Assembly: GCA_023974075.1 (NCBI GenBank)
Contig: CM043808.1
Coordinates: 19,404,204-19,468,203 of the forward strand
DNA length: 64,000 nucleotides
Source of the DNA: Chaenocephalus aceratus
Taxonomy: Eukaryota; Chordata; Actinopteri; Perciformes; Channichthyidae
Direction of reading: 5' to 3'
Of this stretch, positions 1 through 14,187 are shown piece after piece. The notes under the pieces were generated by a model. The model did no database searches, was not told the origin of the DNA, and worked only from the letters and a program-made list of their open reading frames with translations. The translations under genes were made by a program, and so were the position numbers. How positions within the stretch are numbered: position 1 is the stretch's first letter; the number at the start of each line of letters is the position of its first letter.

Positions 1-82
1 ACCTTTTTTGAGAGTTTCATCAACACAAATTAAAACACCATAGCTACTAAGTGCACACATATAAAAAAGAAGTGTTTTTTTC

Positions 83-1162
83 TAGTGCTGTCAAAATTAT
101 CGCGTTAACGGGGGTAATTAATTTTTTGAATTAATTGCGTTAAAATATTTAACGCATTTAACGCATGTGCAGAATGGCCCGCCCCATACGTACCACCAGC
201 GGCAGCGCCAGGGTATGGCTGGGGTAGGCTACACCCATACCAAGAAATGGCTTAGCCCCACCATGAAAAATGATGTTAAAGTAAGCCCAATAAAGTCTGC
301 CAACTCGCGCGGAGTAAATTGCACAGACAGCAGTTAGTAAGATTGATTTCAGTAGCCACGGTTTTGAAAACTTTTGTCACGTAGTGATCGTCTTCTCAAT
401 AGAACATCTTTGATAACGGCGTGGTGTTGTTGCAGGAAGTCCCGACGGAGAATACTTTTGCTGTAGTACAGGGCAGAGCCATATAATAGTAATAATATGG
501 CTCTGGTACAGGGGTGCACATAACTGGTACGCAGGTTATGTGCGTAATCTGAAATGCGTACCGTCACTTGTGTCACAAAGTGCATTTGCGTACTGACGTA
601 CTTGTGAAGCTTTTCCAGAAGGCGGTTAGATCACCGGACGACAGAGTCGGTCTCCGTGTGCACAGACAGGGCTGCTGTTAACGTCGGTCTGTACAACGGA
701 ACTGTGCCAAAAAACTACGCGAAACGGCTGCGGAGGGAGACTCCCCTCTTCACTGGAGAGCTGCGCTAAAACAGCTGATCACAACGTTCACACCCTGTGG
801 TCACGAAGTATTCCACTAGCCCCCCCCCCCCCCCCCCCCCCCCCTCCCTCTGTCGACTTTCCTGAAGTACTACCCCGTTGATAGAAATCAACATGTAATG
901 AATTAAGACCCCACGGTTTGATGATTGATAGGTGTGTGGGTTGTCTTTCATTTTGACATGCAGAAAAATGTTATAATAAACATAGATACTGTATGTTAAA
1001 TTGATATATCCGCCTTCTTTCATTTATCTTTCCATTCCCACAACAATATACATAAATAAATGGCATATTTTGGACATAGTTAGAATGGTGATTAATCATG
1101 ATTAATTAATTTTTAAGCTGTGATTAATCTGATTTAAAAATTGTAATCGTTTGACAGCCCTA
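83..1162. mobile_element. Non-autonomous hAT-type element in the pinx1 intron
   Basis: The left end reads TAGTGCTGTCAAA and the right end is its near complement, TTTGACAGCCCTA, giving short terminal inverted repeats. AT-rich, TTAATTAA-containing sequence lies just inside both ends. The left flank ends in a T-run plus C (75-82) and the right flank is GTTTTTTC (1163-1170). These match as an 8-bp target duplication apart from the length of the T run. The ends and the 8-bp duplication are typical of hAT elements. No transposase can be read inside, so this is a deletion derivative or MITE. It carries a 25-base poly-C run. Confidence 0.72.
820..844. repeat. Poly-C homopolymer, 25 bases
   Basis: An uninterrupted run of C inside the hAT element at 83-1162. 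The length of such a run is unreliable in any assembly. On the minus strand it gives a poly-Gly stretch in a spurious ORF. Confidence 0.95.
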
Positions 1163-1709
1163 GTTTTTTCCCTAAAGCACCCGATGATCAAAGTATAAGT
1201 GTCTAATGAAATAGAAAATGTGTGTTAACCGAGAGAAGACAAGTAGAAGTATGCCAGTACTATGATGAATTGATATATATGTAAATATTTCTAAACCCTG
1301 TAAAAATGAATTAAAAGACAAATATATTCTTTCCATTTGATGTTCTGTAGTGTCACAATGGTTTAGTATATTTAAGGTTTGTTTGTGGTTAGACGTGGAG
1401 ATGGCAGTTAAGGAGCACAGCTGGATGTGTGGAGCTACATTGTGTTGGAAGAAGATGATGATAAATGTCAACTGTGTGATAATTATGTCCAGAGATGCTT
1501 ATTTTAAGATGATCCTTTAACACCTATTGTTGCCTCAACATCCTATTTGGGCTTTTTTCACTTAAGAAAATCTGTCTGGTTAATCTGTGCGTGATGATTG
1601 ACGATCACTTAAGCTCCTCGGTCCACCATTGTCCGTCTATTTCAGTGTTGATTGTTTAAATTCTGCATTAAATCCTAACCCTGTCTTCTCATGTGTGTTT
1701 TTGGTCTAG

Positions 1710-2411
1710 GAGAGCAACAGCAGTGATTCTCAGGGTGAGACTGAGAAGAATGTTCCTCCTGCGGCGTTCAAACTGGATACAGAGACCATCACCAACACTG
1801 TGAAAAGTACTCTCACTATGCAGGAGTACTTTGCTCAGCGAATGGCTCAGTTGAAGAAGTCTCGTGGACAGACCGAGAGTGAAGAACCATCGATGGAGAC
1901 AGACGAGACTTCAGGTCAATCTGAGGAACCCATCCTCATCCCCACTGACGACTCAGAAGAACCCAAGAAGAAGAAGAAGAAGAAGAAGAATAAGAAGAAG
2001 AAGAAGAGCAACACGTCATACGATGATCTAGAAGTGGTAGAAGAGAACAGTAGCCCCGTTCCTGTCATAACGGTGGACGATGAGGACCAGCAGCAGGAGA
2101 GTTTAGGGAAGAAGAAGAGAAAAATGGTAGAAAGTGAAGAAGCTACAAATGAGAACTGTAGCTCAACCTCCGGTGTTGAGCAGAACTTCGAGGAACTGCC
2201 TCCATCCAAGAAGAAGAAGAAGCATAAAAAACAGCATAGGGAAACTGAGCTTCAAAATGGACATGAGCCAACTGAGGATCCAAGTGTAGACTCTGAGGCT
2301 GTTGGCAAAAAGAAGAAACACTTAGAGGAGGTGGGCGATGAAGACAAGGTGGAGGTGGTAGAGAAGAAATCTAAAAAGGACAAGAAAAAGAAAAGGAAAC
2401 ATCAAGAATAG
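1710..2411 (+). CDS. pinx1: pinx1, terminal coding exon (PIN2/TERF1-interacting telomerase inhibitor 1), 5' part outside the window
   Basis: PinX1 is a nucleolar protein that binds TRF1 and telomerase and takes part in ribosome biogenesis. This is its last exon. A pyrimidine-rich acceptor ends in TAG at 1707-1709 and the reading frame is open in phase 0 from 1710 to TAG at 2409-2411 (233 residues). The segment TMQEYFAQRMAQLKK matches the conserved block before the C-terminal telomerase-inhibitory region. The remainder is acidic and Ser-rich, broken by several long Lys runs (about 1966-2010, 2205-2235, 2370-2400), as expected for a nucleolar localisation tail. The G-patch domain should be encoded upstream of position 1. 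The tail is longer and more Lys-rich than I recall for mammals. Position directly before sox7 agrees with PINX1-SOX7 adjacency in vertebrates. I see no frameshift. Confidence 0.88.
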   Translation, partial: ESNSSDSQGETEKNVPPAAFKLDTETITNTVKSTLTMQEYFAQRMAQLKKSRGQTESEEPSMETDETSGQSEEPILIPTDDSEEPKKKKKKKKNKKKKKSNTSYDDLEVVEENSSPVPVITVDDEDQQQESLGKKKRKMVESEEATNENCSSTSGVEQNFEELPPSKKKKKHKKQHRETELQNGHEPTEDPSVDSEAVGKKKKHLEEVGDEDKVEVVEKKSKKDKKKKRKHQE

Positions 2412-3041
2412 GAGGAAATGAATCAAATCTACCTCCAACTTCAACAGTCCTTTAGGCTTCTGGGGGACTGAGTACTCAAGTTGTATCATCGTGAACATGA
2501 TCATGGTGCCTCACTTGCCTTAAATGAGCAGGTTACATGTCTTGTAATGAAACTGCCGTGAGAAGGAGATTAGACTCCTCAAAGCTGCAGAGTAAAACCC
2601 AAAAACTTGTACTGTGGGCCACAGGGATACACATTGCAGCAGATGACAAAAAAGCCATGCCTAACAGAAAAAACTAGAAATGTTTGGGAAGAAAATATAT
2701 TGTTAGTTTTTTTATCAATTTCCAGGACAATGGTTGCTCTGTTTCTAGTCTATACGCTAAGCTAACCAGTTACAGGCTGTAGCTTTGTATTTAACAGACA
2801 GATGCAAGACCTGTAACGATGAATTTATCGAACACTCGGCAAGAATGAAATTACTATTCTTTTAATGTATTTAAAAACTCCCTTTCTGTACATCTGACTG
2901 ACTCTGCTAAGTCTATAATGTACATATATACAGACATATTTTGACTTACTTTTTAAATGAGTCTGCTTTCACATCAAATTTGGAAACAATTAATGCCTGC
3001 TGGCAATTGTTTGTAATGAATATAATATCCAGATTAATAAA
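2412..3041 (+). promoter_or_regulatory. pinx1: pinx1 3' UTR and polyadenylation signal
   Basis: The sequence after the pinx1 stop is AT-rich with no coding potential. A canonical AATAAA lies at 3036-3041, about 625 bases past the stop, and is the best candidate poly(A) signal. The UTR extent is inferred. Confidence 0.55.
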
Positions 3042-5421
3042 GACAACAAAATATGCAGGAAATAGTTATTTTTGTGTTTTTTGAAAACTATATGCAATTT
3101 TTCTTCAATTTTTTTTCAAATTCCTTTGTCTCACCATTAATAAGCATCTGCATTACTATCTATTTAGCATGCAAGTGAGTTACATTTCTTGCCAGCAATT
3201 ACTTTTAAACCATCTTATGCCATTTCTTCAGACAATGGATATGTTCTTAAATGAAAGCGACACGTCACATTTGGACAGAAGCACACCGAAGTAATTGTTT
3301 TCCTTCATGTGATTTGACAAATATGAACTGATGCCATTTGGTGTTTTCTGAAAAACGTTGGTCTGACCCATTCATGAGCTGAAAGAAAAAAGACAAACGT
3401 TGGCCGTTCGACAGGATCACATGACTTTTTAAATAAATACAAATAGATAGTTTGATTTGTGTTGTGTTAATAGATGGTGTGAAATGAATTTATAAGGGAA
3501 CGGAGAGTGGTGAGGAGAATAGTCGTGCAGTGAGTACCCTATACGAGCTGATCATGAACGTTCACAGGTTAGACCTCCAAACATAGACATGGCTTTCACA
3601 ACTCACCTTTTTCCACTTCGGAATATGATTAATGAACCAAGGAAATATTTGTCTTTAACTAGACTGACGAACTCTCAACAAGCCAGACTTGTTCAGAAAT
3701 GAGTGGGTGGTATGAGTCACAGGAGGAAACTCCAAATGTCCAGCATTACACGTGAATACAGCATTCCCCGTAATTATTTTGAGTTACTGACATTTCATTT
3801 CTCATCCTATGGTGTCAAACAGCCCGACTATTACTCTCAGCGTCTCAGGTGTGCAGGTGGTTTTTTCCATTACGTCAACATTTACTGTCGAGTCATGAGA
3901 CTTGATACAGGTTATTACAAGCCGTTATTTAACCCAAATATAAATTGTTTTCACATTAATTAATGTGGCTCTCAACTGTTGTTGCTATCATGTGAAGAAA
4001 GAATGACCTTTCCCTTTAAACGTCAGCACCGTGTTAATTTGTTACACCACCCACATTTACTGACATTTCCACATAATGTTGCAGCTCACTTTTATTTTGA
4101 AATGAAAACCGTAGATTGCTGTTTAATACAGCAGATTATCTATGACGCAGACACATACAAGTGGTAAAGGTTTGGCCTAACAACGTTAAAAACACTGGCA
4201 TTTACTTTAAAACTGGACGCTTGATTTAAGTTACCATAGTGACAATTCTTTATGCAGCACATGCATCAAGACAAACCCCCTCGCCAAGTCTTCAGTAGCC
4301 ACATGTCTTTTACTCTGAAAGGGTAAACAACAGCAGGCTGATGCCAGCTCTCCACCCATACATACATAAAGCTAAGTCATTGCAGAAACCCACCACTCAG
4401 GAGCTTTCATGTGCTTCATTCCAATTGCAAATATATGAAACTCTAACTTTGTCAATCAGACTTGCTCACTCCTGTTTTCTCACGCTGCTGTGACTTTACT
4501 CACACTGACTTCACTTCAATTGGCCCATGTCAGAGCAACATGGCTCTATATATCACTGATGTGGCTGCCCTACGCACTATCTGTGGCTTCAGGTGCCGTA
4601 TCCTCTTCCTGTGAGGAGGGGGGCAAGGTTCACACACACGAGAGCTGACACTTAAGTTTGATGGTCAGGGAATCACAACGGAGCAAAAGATGTGTACTGC
4701 AAACTTAAGATTGGATTGGAGGTTAGGAGAGGGAAAACGTTAAACCAGTATCTGTTTATCAGGTTACTCCCTCCCCCATAAATATTACAAACCAAAATAC
4801 TATCTGACCTGTGATCAGTAGCTGTGTTCCAGCAGTGTGTGTGTGGCCTGTAAAGTGTGAGCTTCTACGTGGCTGCAGCCCAAGAGTATCCTGTCAACAG
4901 GAACTCATGGATTTGATATGAGCCATGGCCACAGAAGGAAACTGATTTGTTTGTTCACTGGTTTCATCTCCTCGCACCCACACATTTGTTCAGAGATTCC
5001 ACATTGATCTGCATCCAAACTATTAAAGAGAACTCAGTAGGCCTAGTCATTTTAAAATAGTATAATATCGATCCTTCGGAGTTTCAAATATATTCAAAGA
5101 TGCAGCACATTATAAAAACTTAAAAAGAAAAAGTGTTGTTTCCCTGAACCATGACACCCGTAATGCTTAGGAGTTCAGTGGAAATCTATAAACACTTGTA
5201 CCAGTGCAGTGTTCAAGTATTACTCGTTGAGCAAGACAGGTTAGATCAGGTTTGCCAGGTGAGGGTAACCTTGTGGGAAGCAAAAAAAACAATGTTGCCA
5301 AATTCCTACAGCAACATGAAGTGTATGTAGAATAAGTAATTAGTTTTCTTTAATAGGTAACAATTATTTCAGTTGTTCCATTTGACTCACCCTGGTCCTT
5401 TATGATGTGTGCCCAACATAA
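3042..5421. other. Intergenic region pinx1-sox7
   Basis: No gene, RNA or clear repeat is recognisable. The two small ORFs at 3703-3963 and 3979-4167 lack any known motif and are AT-rich. The region may hold sox7 regulatory DNA, but nothing can be named from one sequence. Confidence 0.5.
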
Positions 5422-5430
5422 TATAAATAA
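5422..5430 (+). promoter_or_regulatory. sox7: TATA-like box, candidate sox7 core promoter
   Basis: TATAAATAA lies 454 bases before the sox7 ATG. A start site about 30 bases downstream would give a 5' UTR of roughly 430 bases. This rests on motif and position only. Confidence 0.4.
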
Positions 5431-5847
5431 ACCTGCACAGTGACTGAGTTCTCGCTCTCTGTCAGTGGAAAGTGTTGTTTTGTTGTGAGGCCAGTTTTAA
5501 GTAGTAAATGGTGTTGAAATGCTGCTCTCTCTCTTTTCCCTTTTCACGGGGCTCAACTTGCAATCAAGGAGGAGCCGAGAGTCCTCGGGGGCTTCTCCTG
5601 GAACCTGCTCCTCAAATATAAAGCGCTCCCCCATCCACCAGGAAAGACTGAATCATAACTCACGAGGAGGAGCCGCAGCTGAGCATATCTCCACAAACCT
5701 GTCCTGACATCTGACTGTCGCCTGTAGCTCTAGTGATTCAGGCAGTGTTAAACACCGCTGGATTTTATAAAAGCAGTTTCTGTAGTTTTTTAATCAGCCT
5801 TTAGTCAACCTCCACAGAGAAGACAACTTATCAGAGAGACAGAGTGA

Positions 5848-8129
<2,282 letters not shown>

Positions 8130-8871
8130 GCTCACATTACACAAGGGGCTGATCAGAGACACTATGGGGTCTAAATGGGTGAAGACATTTGGGATGATGT
8201 TGCACTTGGGTGCCAGTCGGAGAACAGTTTTGGGGCTCTTATCTGTCATTTCAAATCTTGTATAAGCATCCATGACCATGAGCAACATCATCCCCCCATG
8301 ATTCAAACCTAAAGTGATCACTGAGCAATATGATTGTCTGAAGCCGAGGAAAGAACAAAGAGCTATGAGAGGAATATGAAAAAAAGGGAGATGGACACCT
8401 CAGGGATGCAGACACAAAATACTATAGTATACCACCTCCAGTTGTCATGACATTTCTAAACCAGAAGAACAATCGTAAACACTTTTTGTCCACTTTTAAA
8501 TGTCACCAGTTACTGTTTCCACTGCGGCATGTACAGACGCTCTTTAGTAGCTAATTTAAGTCCTTTGATGTTTTGCATAAATGCTACTGTAATGCTATTA
8601 TCTGCGCTTTTCCATTCGAATGTTTGTATTATATGTTTCTCCCTCTCATTAGTGTGGGAGTTTTACCTCACTAGTTGTAATTGATTGAGTTTTTAGTTGG
8701 CCATTTCTTATGCAATTTAACAGAATGGTGTATAATGACGAAAAAAGGTGTTTTATACTTCTTCCCAAGTACTTAATAATATATAATCATAACCTCTACG
8801 ATGAAAAATAATAATGGTAACTATAAATGTATGCTGATTTAGGTTTGTGAAAGACAATAATTTAAAATAAA
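8130..8871 (+). promoter_or_regulatory. sox7: sox7 3' UTR with polyadenylation signal
   Basis: Non-coding sequence follows the sox7 stop. AATAAA lies at 8866-8871. Further AATAAA-like sites occur near 9030, so the exact 3' end is uncertain. Confidence 0.5.
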
Positions 8872-10617
8872 GTTCCAATTTTATATTAACGGAGTTGCTG
8901 CTTGGAAATGTGTCCGCAGAAAACATACACCAAAATAAATATGTAGTATAATTTAAGGTATTGTTGGGAAGCAGATGAAGCAGATTTATCCTCATATATT
9001 TATCACGTAATTAAAAATGTCCTGAATTAAATAAATAAAAGTAAGAAAAGTATTTTGTTTGTAACTACATGATTTCACACACACGTGGAGGGGTGGTGGG
9101 TCGTATTAGTCCAGCTTGGACTTCAGGGTCACACGATTTCTTCTATTTTGGGCTCTATTTAGCCAAGCTGCAAGTGGCCCATTCTGACACCCACTCCCTT
9201 GGTTTCTCCACCCTCCATCACATCCTCCTTCTCTCCGTCTCCCCTCGCTTTCATTTTGTCCCGGTTCAGAGGATTAGTGTAAAACAGGCACAGCCGTCGC
9301 CACCCGCCTCCATCTCAACCATCCTTTGTTTTCCTGGAGTCTTATTCTGGGTGCCATTCTTAGGCACTCCGGACCCCACTTCTTCAACCCCACCCCCTCA
9401 CCCTGCGTTTCTATCTTGCTGATGCAGACCTTTGGTAATCTGTGCAGAATAAATAAAAAAATAAATCCCAGGGCTTCATTGACTGTTTTACACCCTGCTC
9501 ATTTTTCTCTTCTTTTTTTTTGTTGTAACCCCCCTACTCCACCCCTCCCCTCACCCTCTCTGTTCTCTTGAATTTTTCTTCTTTTTTTTTTGATAAAAGG
9601 AATTCAGGGGCTTTTGACAAATCCTGGAGTCTGGCTGGTCTTCCTGCATTTTTTTGGGAACGGTTGAGTCGTGCTTCTTGTAAAGAGGATGTGGCGGAGG
9701 AGCGGTGTTTCCTGACTGATAAGGGAAAAGCCTCTCTCCGTCAGGATGTTTGGGCCTGGCTGGGCCCTGCATTAAAGAGCCAGAGTGAGGGAAGGGAACC
9801 CGCTGTTCAGCAAGCGGGAGGAAACACTGCCGCGCTGATTAGCATCTCACTTACCCGTCTTTACTCACCCACCATAATTCAGGAGAGGCTTTGTCAACCT
9901 GGCCTGTTGTACACAGACAAACCACAAACATATCACCGTTTCTCAAATCAGAAAACAACACTTGTGTTAAACATATGTACCTAAAATACCTTCTTTATAC
10001 CCACATTCAACTATGATTGTGTGCTTTTGACACACCTTGCTGACAAGGTGATTAAACTGACCAGAATCACAACATTTATCAAGCACCAGTGTTTGTAGCC
10101 AGCCGATTTCATGCTCCTTTCTTTGGGGTTAGATCATTAGCCTCTGTGCCTGCAGGGGTCCAAACTCTGCAAAGGGTCCCCTTTGAAGTGCGACCATATT
10201 TTGGATTGCCCCAGGCCTGCGGGGTGAGAAAGTAGGTCTTCGGTGCACCGTCGGCCCCAGAGTTGTTAGGGTCAGCTCAGGGTGCTGCTGCAGACTCCCC
10301 TGGTAAACACCTGCAGTGTCTCAATAATCACATGCACCGCCTCAGGGTAGGACACTGTGACACGGACAAGGACTCAAGCATCATCACATTAGGCCAGACT
10401 GTGTCCACAAGAAAAGGGTACTTTAGCGTAAATTGTACATAATGCATTTGTATTACTGTAGTATGGTGTTATGTGTTGATATTAGAGTAAGTGTTTAATG
10501 TCCCACATGTCTAAGAAAATCTTTACGGTCTCTACAGAAAATTAGATGAACTAAGAAAACAGTCCTTTTTCATCGAACTGACATTTAGATAATCTTTTTC
10601 AGACAAAAACATTTTGT
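8872..10617. other. Intergenic region downstream of sox7
   Basis: No gene is recognised. A pyrimidine-rich stretch lies at about 9480-9590. ORFs at 9069-9422 and 9568-9984 show no domain and no splice context. Confidence 0.45.
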
Positions 10618-11136
10618 TCAAACATTTTTCTTTAGCTGATTCCTCAATTTTTTAAAAACAATTCCACTTTTGGCGTTCAGAGAAATGTTTTCAAAGGACA
10701 GCAAACGCATCAAATTCAAATACATAGATACAATACAACTATAAGAAACCATAATTAATATGAATTTGATATTACATTTAAACTTTGTCCTGTTGTTTTC
10801 GTGATCAACGTTCTCATTAAGGTACCTCTGCAGTGATGAGTAATAAACATTTGGTGTCCAACACATTAAGATCACACTGATTTCCAACAAACTGATCACT
10901 TCAAATCTCCTGTGGATATTAACACTTTGATAAACCAAATCCCTTCTGTACAAATTCCCAGAAGATCTCTGAAGGATTTTAATCAGAGGATTGACAATCC
11001 TGTGACTTTTAAGTTTTTCGGGACGTGAGGGCAAAACACTCAACTTGTCAGCCTCGATTCTTTCGTCCCAAGAAGTTGACTCATCGTCGTCGTAACCTTT
11101 TGTCAGAAGCTTTTGCAGAAAAACTAAGACAGCCAT
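10618..11136 (-). CDS. Unassigned minus-strand ORF, 172 codons, doubtful gene
   Basis: The ORF opens with ATG at 11136 (minus strand). Its first 75 or so residues are mixed, charged and coding-like (for example YDDDESTSWDERIEADKL). The second half is AT-driven and hydrophobic. Just upstream on the minus strand a pyrimidine-rich tract ends in TTATTGCAG, an acceptable splice acceptor at about 11151, and a TATAAA-like hexamer lies at 11239-11244. I do not recognise the protein. In human, C8orf74 lies between SOX7 and RP1L1, but I see no resemblance to it. It may be an exon of an unannotated gene or chance. Confidence 0.2.
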   Translation of the reverse strand: MAVLVFLQKLLTKGYDDDESTSWDERIEADKLSVLPSRPEKLKSHRIVNPLIKILQRSSGNLYRRDLVYQSVNIHRRFEVISLLEISVILMCWTPNVYYSSLQRYLNENVDHENNRTKFKCNIKFILIMVSYSCIVSMYLNLMRLLSFENISLNAKSGIVFKKLRNQLKKNV

Positions 11137-11239
11137 CGCTGCAGTTTCAGCTGCAATAAATCAACAAGAAAGAAAAGAGAAAAAAAGGTGTCAACAAAAA
11201 CTGCCATGACATTGTTGTGAACCGCATGAAATGTACACT

Positions 11240-12900
11240 TTATACACACCCCCGATGCAGGTGTTGTGTGTAACGCCCCCTCTTCTGTGTGTGCATCTCT
11301 TTTAATTTGACTATTTCAATGTTTCACACATTTGCAGAATAACAAGATTTACTATATTTGTGAATATAAGGATATGGGCTGAACAAACAAGAGCTTGTTA
11401 TTTCTCTCTGATTGCTGACTGGCTCACTTCCAGTCTCAGGTCAAGCCTGTGGAATGAGTCCGTCAGGTAGTCTGTTATGTTTCCTATTTCCTCCTCTGCC
11501 GTCATGTCACTTCCCTGGGCAAACAAACAACTTGGCGGTCTAACTCAACACCAACTGTCAAGGTAACAGCGTCAGGCTTGGTGCAGAGGTTTGCACAGCT
11601 GTGTAAAGTATTATCCATCTGCTGGGGCCGAGGTGAGCAGTGATCACTTTAAATATCATCCTCCGGAGGCACGAGGAGGCCGACTGTCTGGTTGGTCCAG
11701 CATCTATTGTGTAGCCGGCGAGGGAGCGTCCAATCACATCATATTTTAGGTCAAGCATTATGTGCTAAATGACGTTATTTGCGTATTTACTATAGGTCAA
11801 GAGGAAGGGACTGATTTGAAGTACGTGACCAAGGTTTATCAAATCTTGAGACTGGGATGGCCCTCCTGTTAATCCCCGAGCCTGTTTTTCAGGTCTCAGG
11901 CTCGAAAATGACATTCCCAGAACAAATGACCATATCTTCCTTCTAAAGGGTTAAATTAATAATCTTTTTTCTCAAAGCAAGCTACACCTGTGAGTTGGAT
12001 GTAGAAGTGTCAGAATCAATATAGATGTTTTAATTTAAAGTAAATTAAGATTGAACATAGTAAAAGAAAATGTAAATTATTGTGTCCGTCCAAAGAAAAA
12101 TAATACGTATAGTGAAACCACCCTTGAAATGATGGGATGGTAGACTAAAAGCTTTAGGAATCCAAACTACAACATATAAGAAGTACCCCTGTATCAAGAT
12201 TGATGCAAAACAAGTGAAATTTGACCTTTTAAGAGAGATTTAGCAACAAAAAAAACACTTCCTCGTTGCTCGATTTTGCTGATTGACATCTCTTTCTAAC
12301 CGTCAGAGCCAATGGACTCGAGGGGAACTCCCACATACTCCTTAGTTTGGTAATGTGTGTGTGTGAGACTGACGCATAGCCAAAACCGGAAGCTGCGATA
12401 ACTCTGGTAGCTACCATTAGCAACTAACTTTTACTCTCCGATTTTTACATACAAATGGATTATGGATGATAAATAAAAAAAAATATTCCACTGAAATATT
12501 ATCAACCTATGGATTACCGATATTCAGCCGCGTTTTTCTCGTTTTAATGCCATTGAACAAGTCTTTTGATCAGATTGACAGCTAAGGTGAGACGATCTCC
12601 CGTAAAAGGTACGTGTTGTGATGTCTGTGTTTGCTTCCCCTGTCGCGAGTTCGGATCACTCAGTGATGATACTATACCTAAATAATCTGTGGAACCTCAG
12701 CTTTAATCGGATATCTTGTATTGCAGCTACGATAAGTAATAAGGGTATCTTTTATCTTGAGTTCTGTGCTAAAGTGCGTTAGCATTTTTCGCTCAGGGGT
12801 CATTTAGATGCTTCTTATGAGACTTGTGTTTTGTTTTGGTAAAAAATGGTTTGTATCGATCAGTTAGCTGAGATTATTGCCGTTATTCTAGTGTAACACA
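11240..12900. other. Intergenic region, no recognised feature
   Basis: Unique-looking AT-rich DNA. I find no convincing gene, RNA or repeat. Short ORFs at 11558-11758 and 12229-12423 (minus) are not supported. Confidence 0.4.
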
Positions 12901-13261
12901 TTAAAGGTGGGGTAGGTAGTTTCAGAAACCGGCTCGAGATACACTTTTTGTTATATTCCCATGGAATGCTCTTAACATCCCGATAGCAATGAATATCAAA
13001 GTGCTTTGACAAAAAATCCATACAAAAATGTCATCTGTAGAAAGCCGTAATACTGTAAAAACTAACTAATTGGATGCCTACCTGCCTGTCAGCCTTCCAT
13101 CGGGGCACAAATTTATCTCGTGCCCTCATTGGTCATGTGCGCGTTCGTGTGTGTTGGAGGAGGGGCTCTATAAGGAAGTGGCCAGATTTTCTCCGGTTGT
13201 GTATTTTCAAATTCTTAGCGATCTCGAGCCGGTTTCTCAAACTTACCTACCCCACCTTTAA
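12901..13261. mobile_element. TTAA-flanked MITE, about 360 bp (copy 1)
   Basis: TTAA at 12901-12904 is followed by AGGTGGGGTAGGTAGTTTC and on to a CTCGAG site. The right end (about 13220-13257) is the near-complete inverse of about 36 bases and abuts TTAA at 13258-13261. TTAA targets are used by piggyBac-like and Kolobok elements. There is no coding capacity. A second copy of the same family starts at 63873 and shares the interior segment that includes ATGGAATGCTCTTAACATCC. Confidence 0.72.
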
Positions 13262-13439
13262 TAGGTTCTTAAATATTAAGATCCCTGAGACACAGTGTCG
13301 TGAAAAAAAGAAGTACCCGCCGAGGGGGACCTTGGGGCTTAACAGGTTAAAGATAGCCCTCTAAGCCTTCTACTGTATAGTTGTTGTATCATGGTGTGGT
13401 TTGAGTTATTTTGTATTGTTGCTGCATGGCCCGGCCCCC

Positions 13440-13735
13440 CCCACTGACACTTTACTTCAGCCACATCTATGCATTACATTAATGCACACAATACACAATA
13501 TCTGGTTTATTTTATTATTACTGCACATATTTTATTCCATTCTATTTCAAAGTAAATACTGCTATATTTGACTATACTTTTATTATTTTTTTATATTATA
13601 TAGTTTTCTTAAAATAGTTTTCTGTCTTGTGTTTTACATTTTATTTTTACCTTTATGCACCACAACACCACGTCAAATTCCTCGTATGTGTCAACCTACC
13701 TGGTAATAAACCTGGTTCTGATTCTGATGAAGAAA
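13440..13735 (+). mobile_element. 3' end of a non-LTR retrotransposon (LINE remnant)
   Basis: The stretch ends in AATTCCTCGTATGTGTCAAC, then a segment with AATAAACCTGGTTCTGATTC. This pattern is the common 3' tail of a fish LINE family, preceded by the usual low-complexity T/A-rich UTR. Only the non-coding tail is present (5' truncated). The family assignment is from memory. Confidence 0.5.
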
Positions 13736-14091
13736 TCTTACTTAAACCTAACACTTGCATGCAGCTGCAACAATCACAAAAGTCATTTGCAAATAGATGA
13801 GGCAAAGTTATTTACTAAGTGATTCTGCAGGAAAATCCTGTCTTTCCTGTCAAGCCCTACAGATACAGAACAACAAACTCATTATAGCATCCTAATCACA
13901 GTAAACGCAGTGAACTTTACACCAAATGAAACTACTCTGTGCGACGGATAAAGACACACTTTACAACAGAAAAACACTAAATGTTGTCGGAGTGCATTTC
14001 CAGCTGGAGTGTGTTACAGCAGCATAATAACCTGTTTACAATTTGTACTTGGCCCTAAATCTGGCCAAAGGAGGAAAAGGAGGAGGAGAGA

Positions 14092-14130
14092 ACACACACA
14101 CGCACACGCACGCACGCACACACGCACACA

Positions 14131-14184
<54 letters not shown>
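14092..14184. repeat. (CA)n microsatellite, about 93 bp
   Basis: Alternating AC with a few CG interruptions in its first third and a pure (AC)n second half. Two overlapping ORFs here are translations of the repeat. Confidence 0.95.

Positions 14185-14187
<3 letters not shown>

Noticed and set aside
1916..2209. Minus-strand ORF opposite the pinx1 exon
   Set aside because: Antisense of Lys-rich codons (poly-AAG gives poly-Phe/Leu); the plus strand has the PinX1 signature and splice acceptor.
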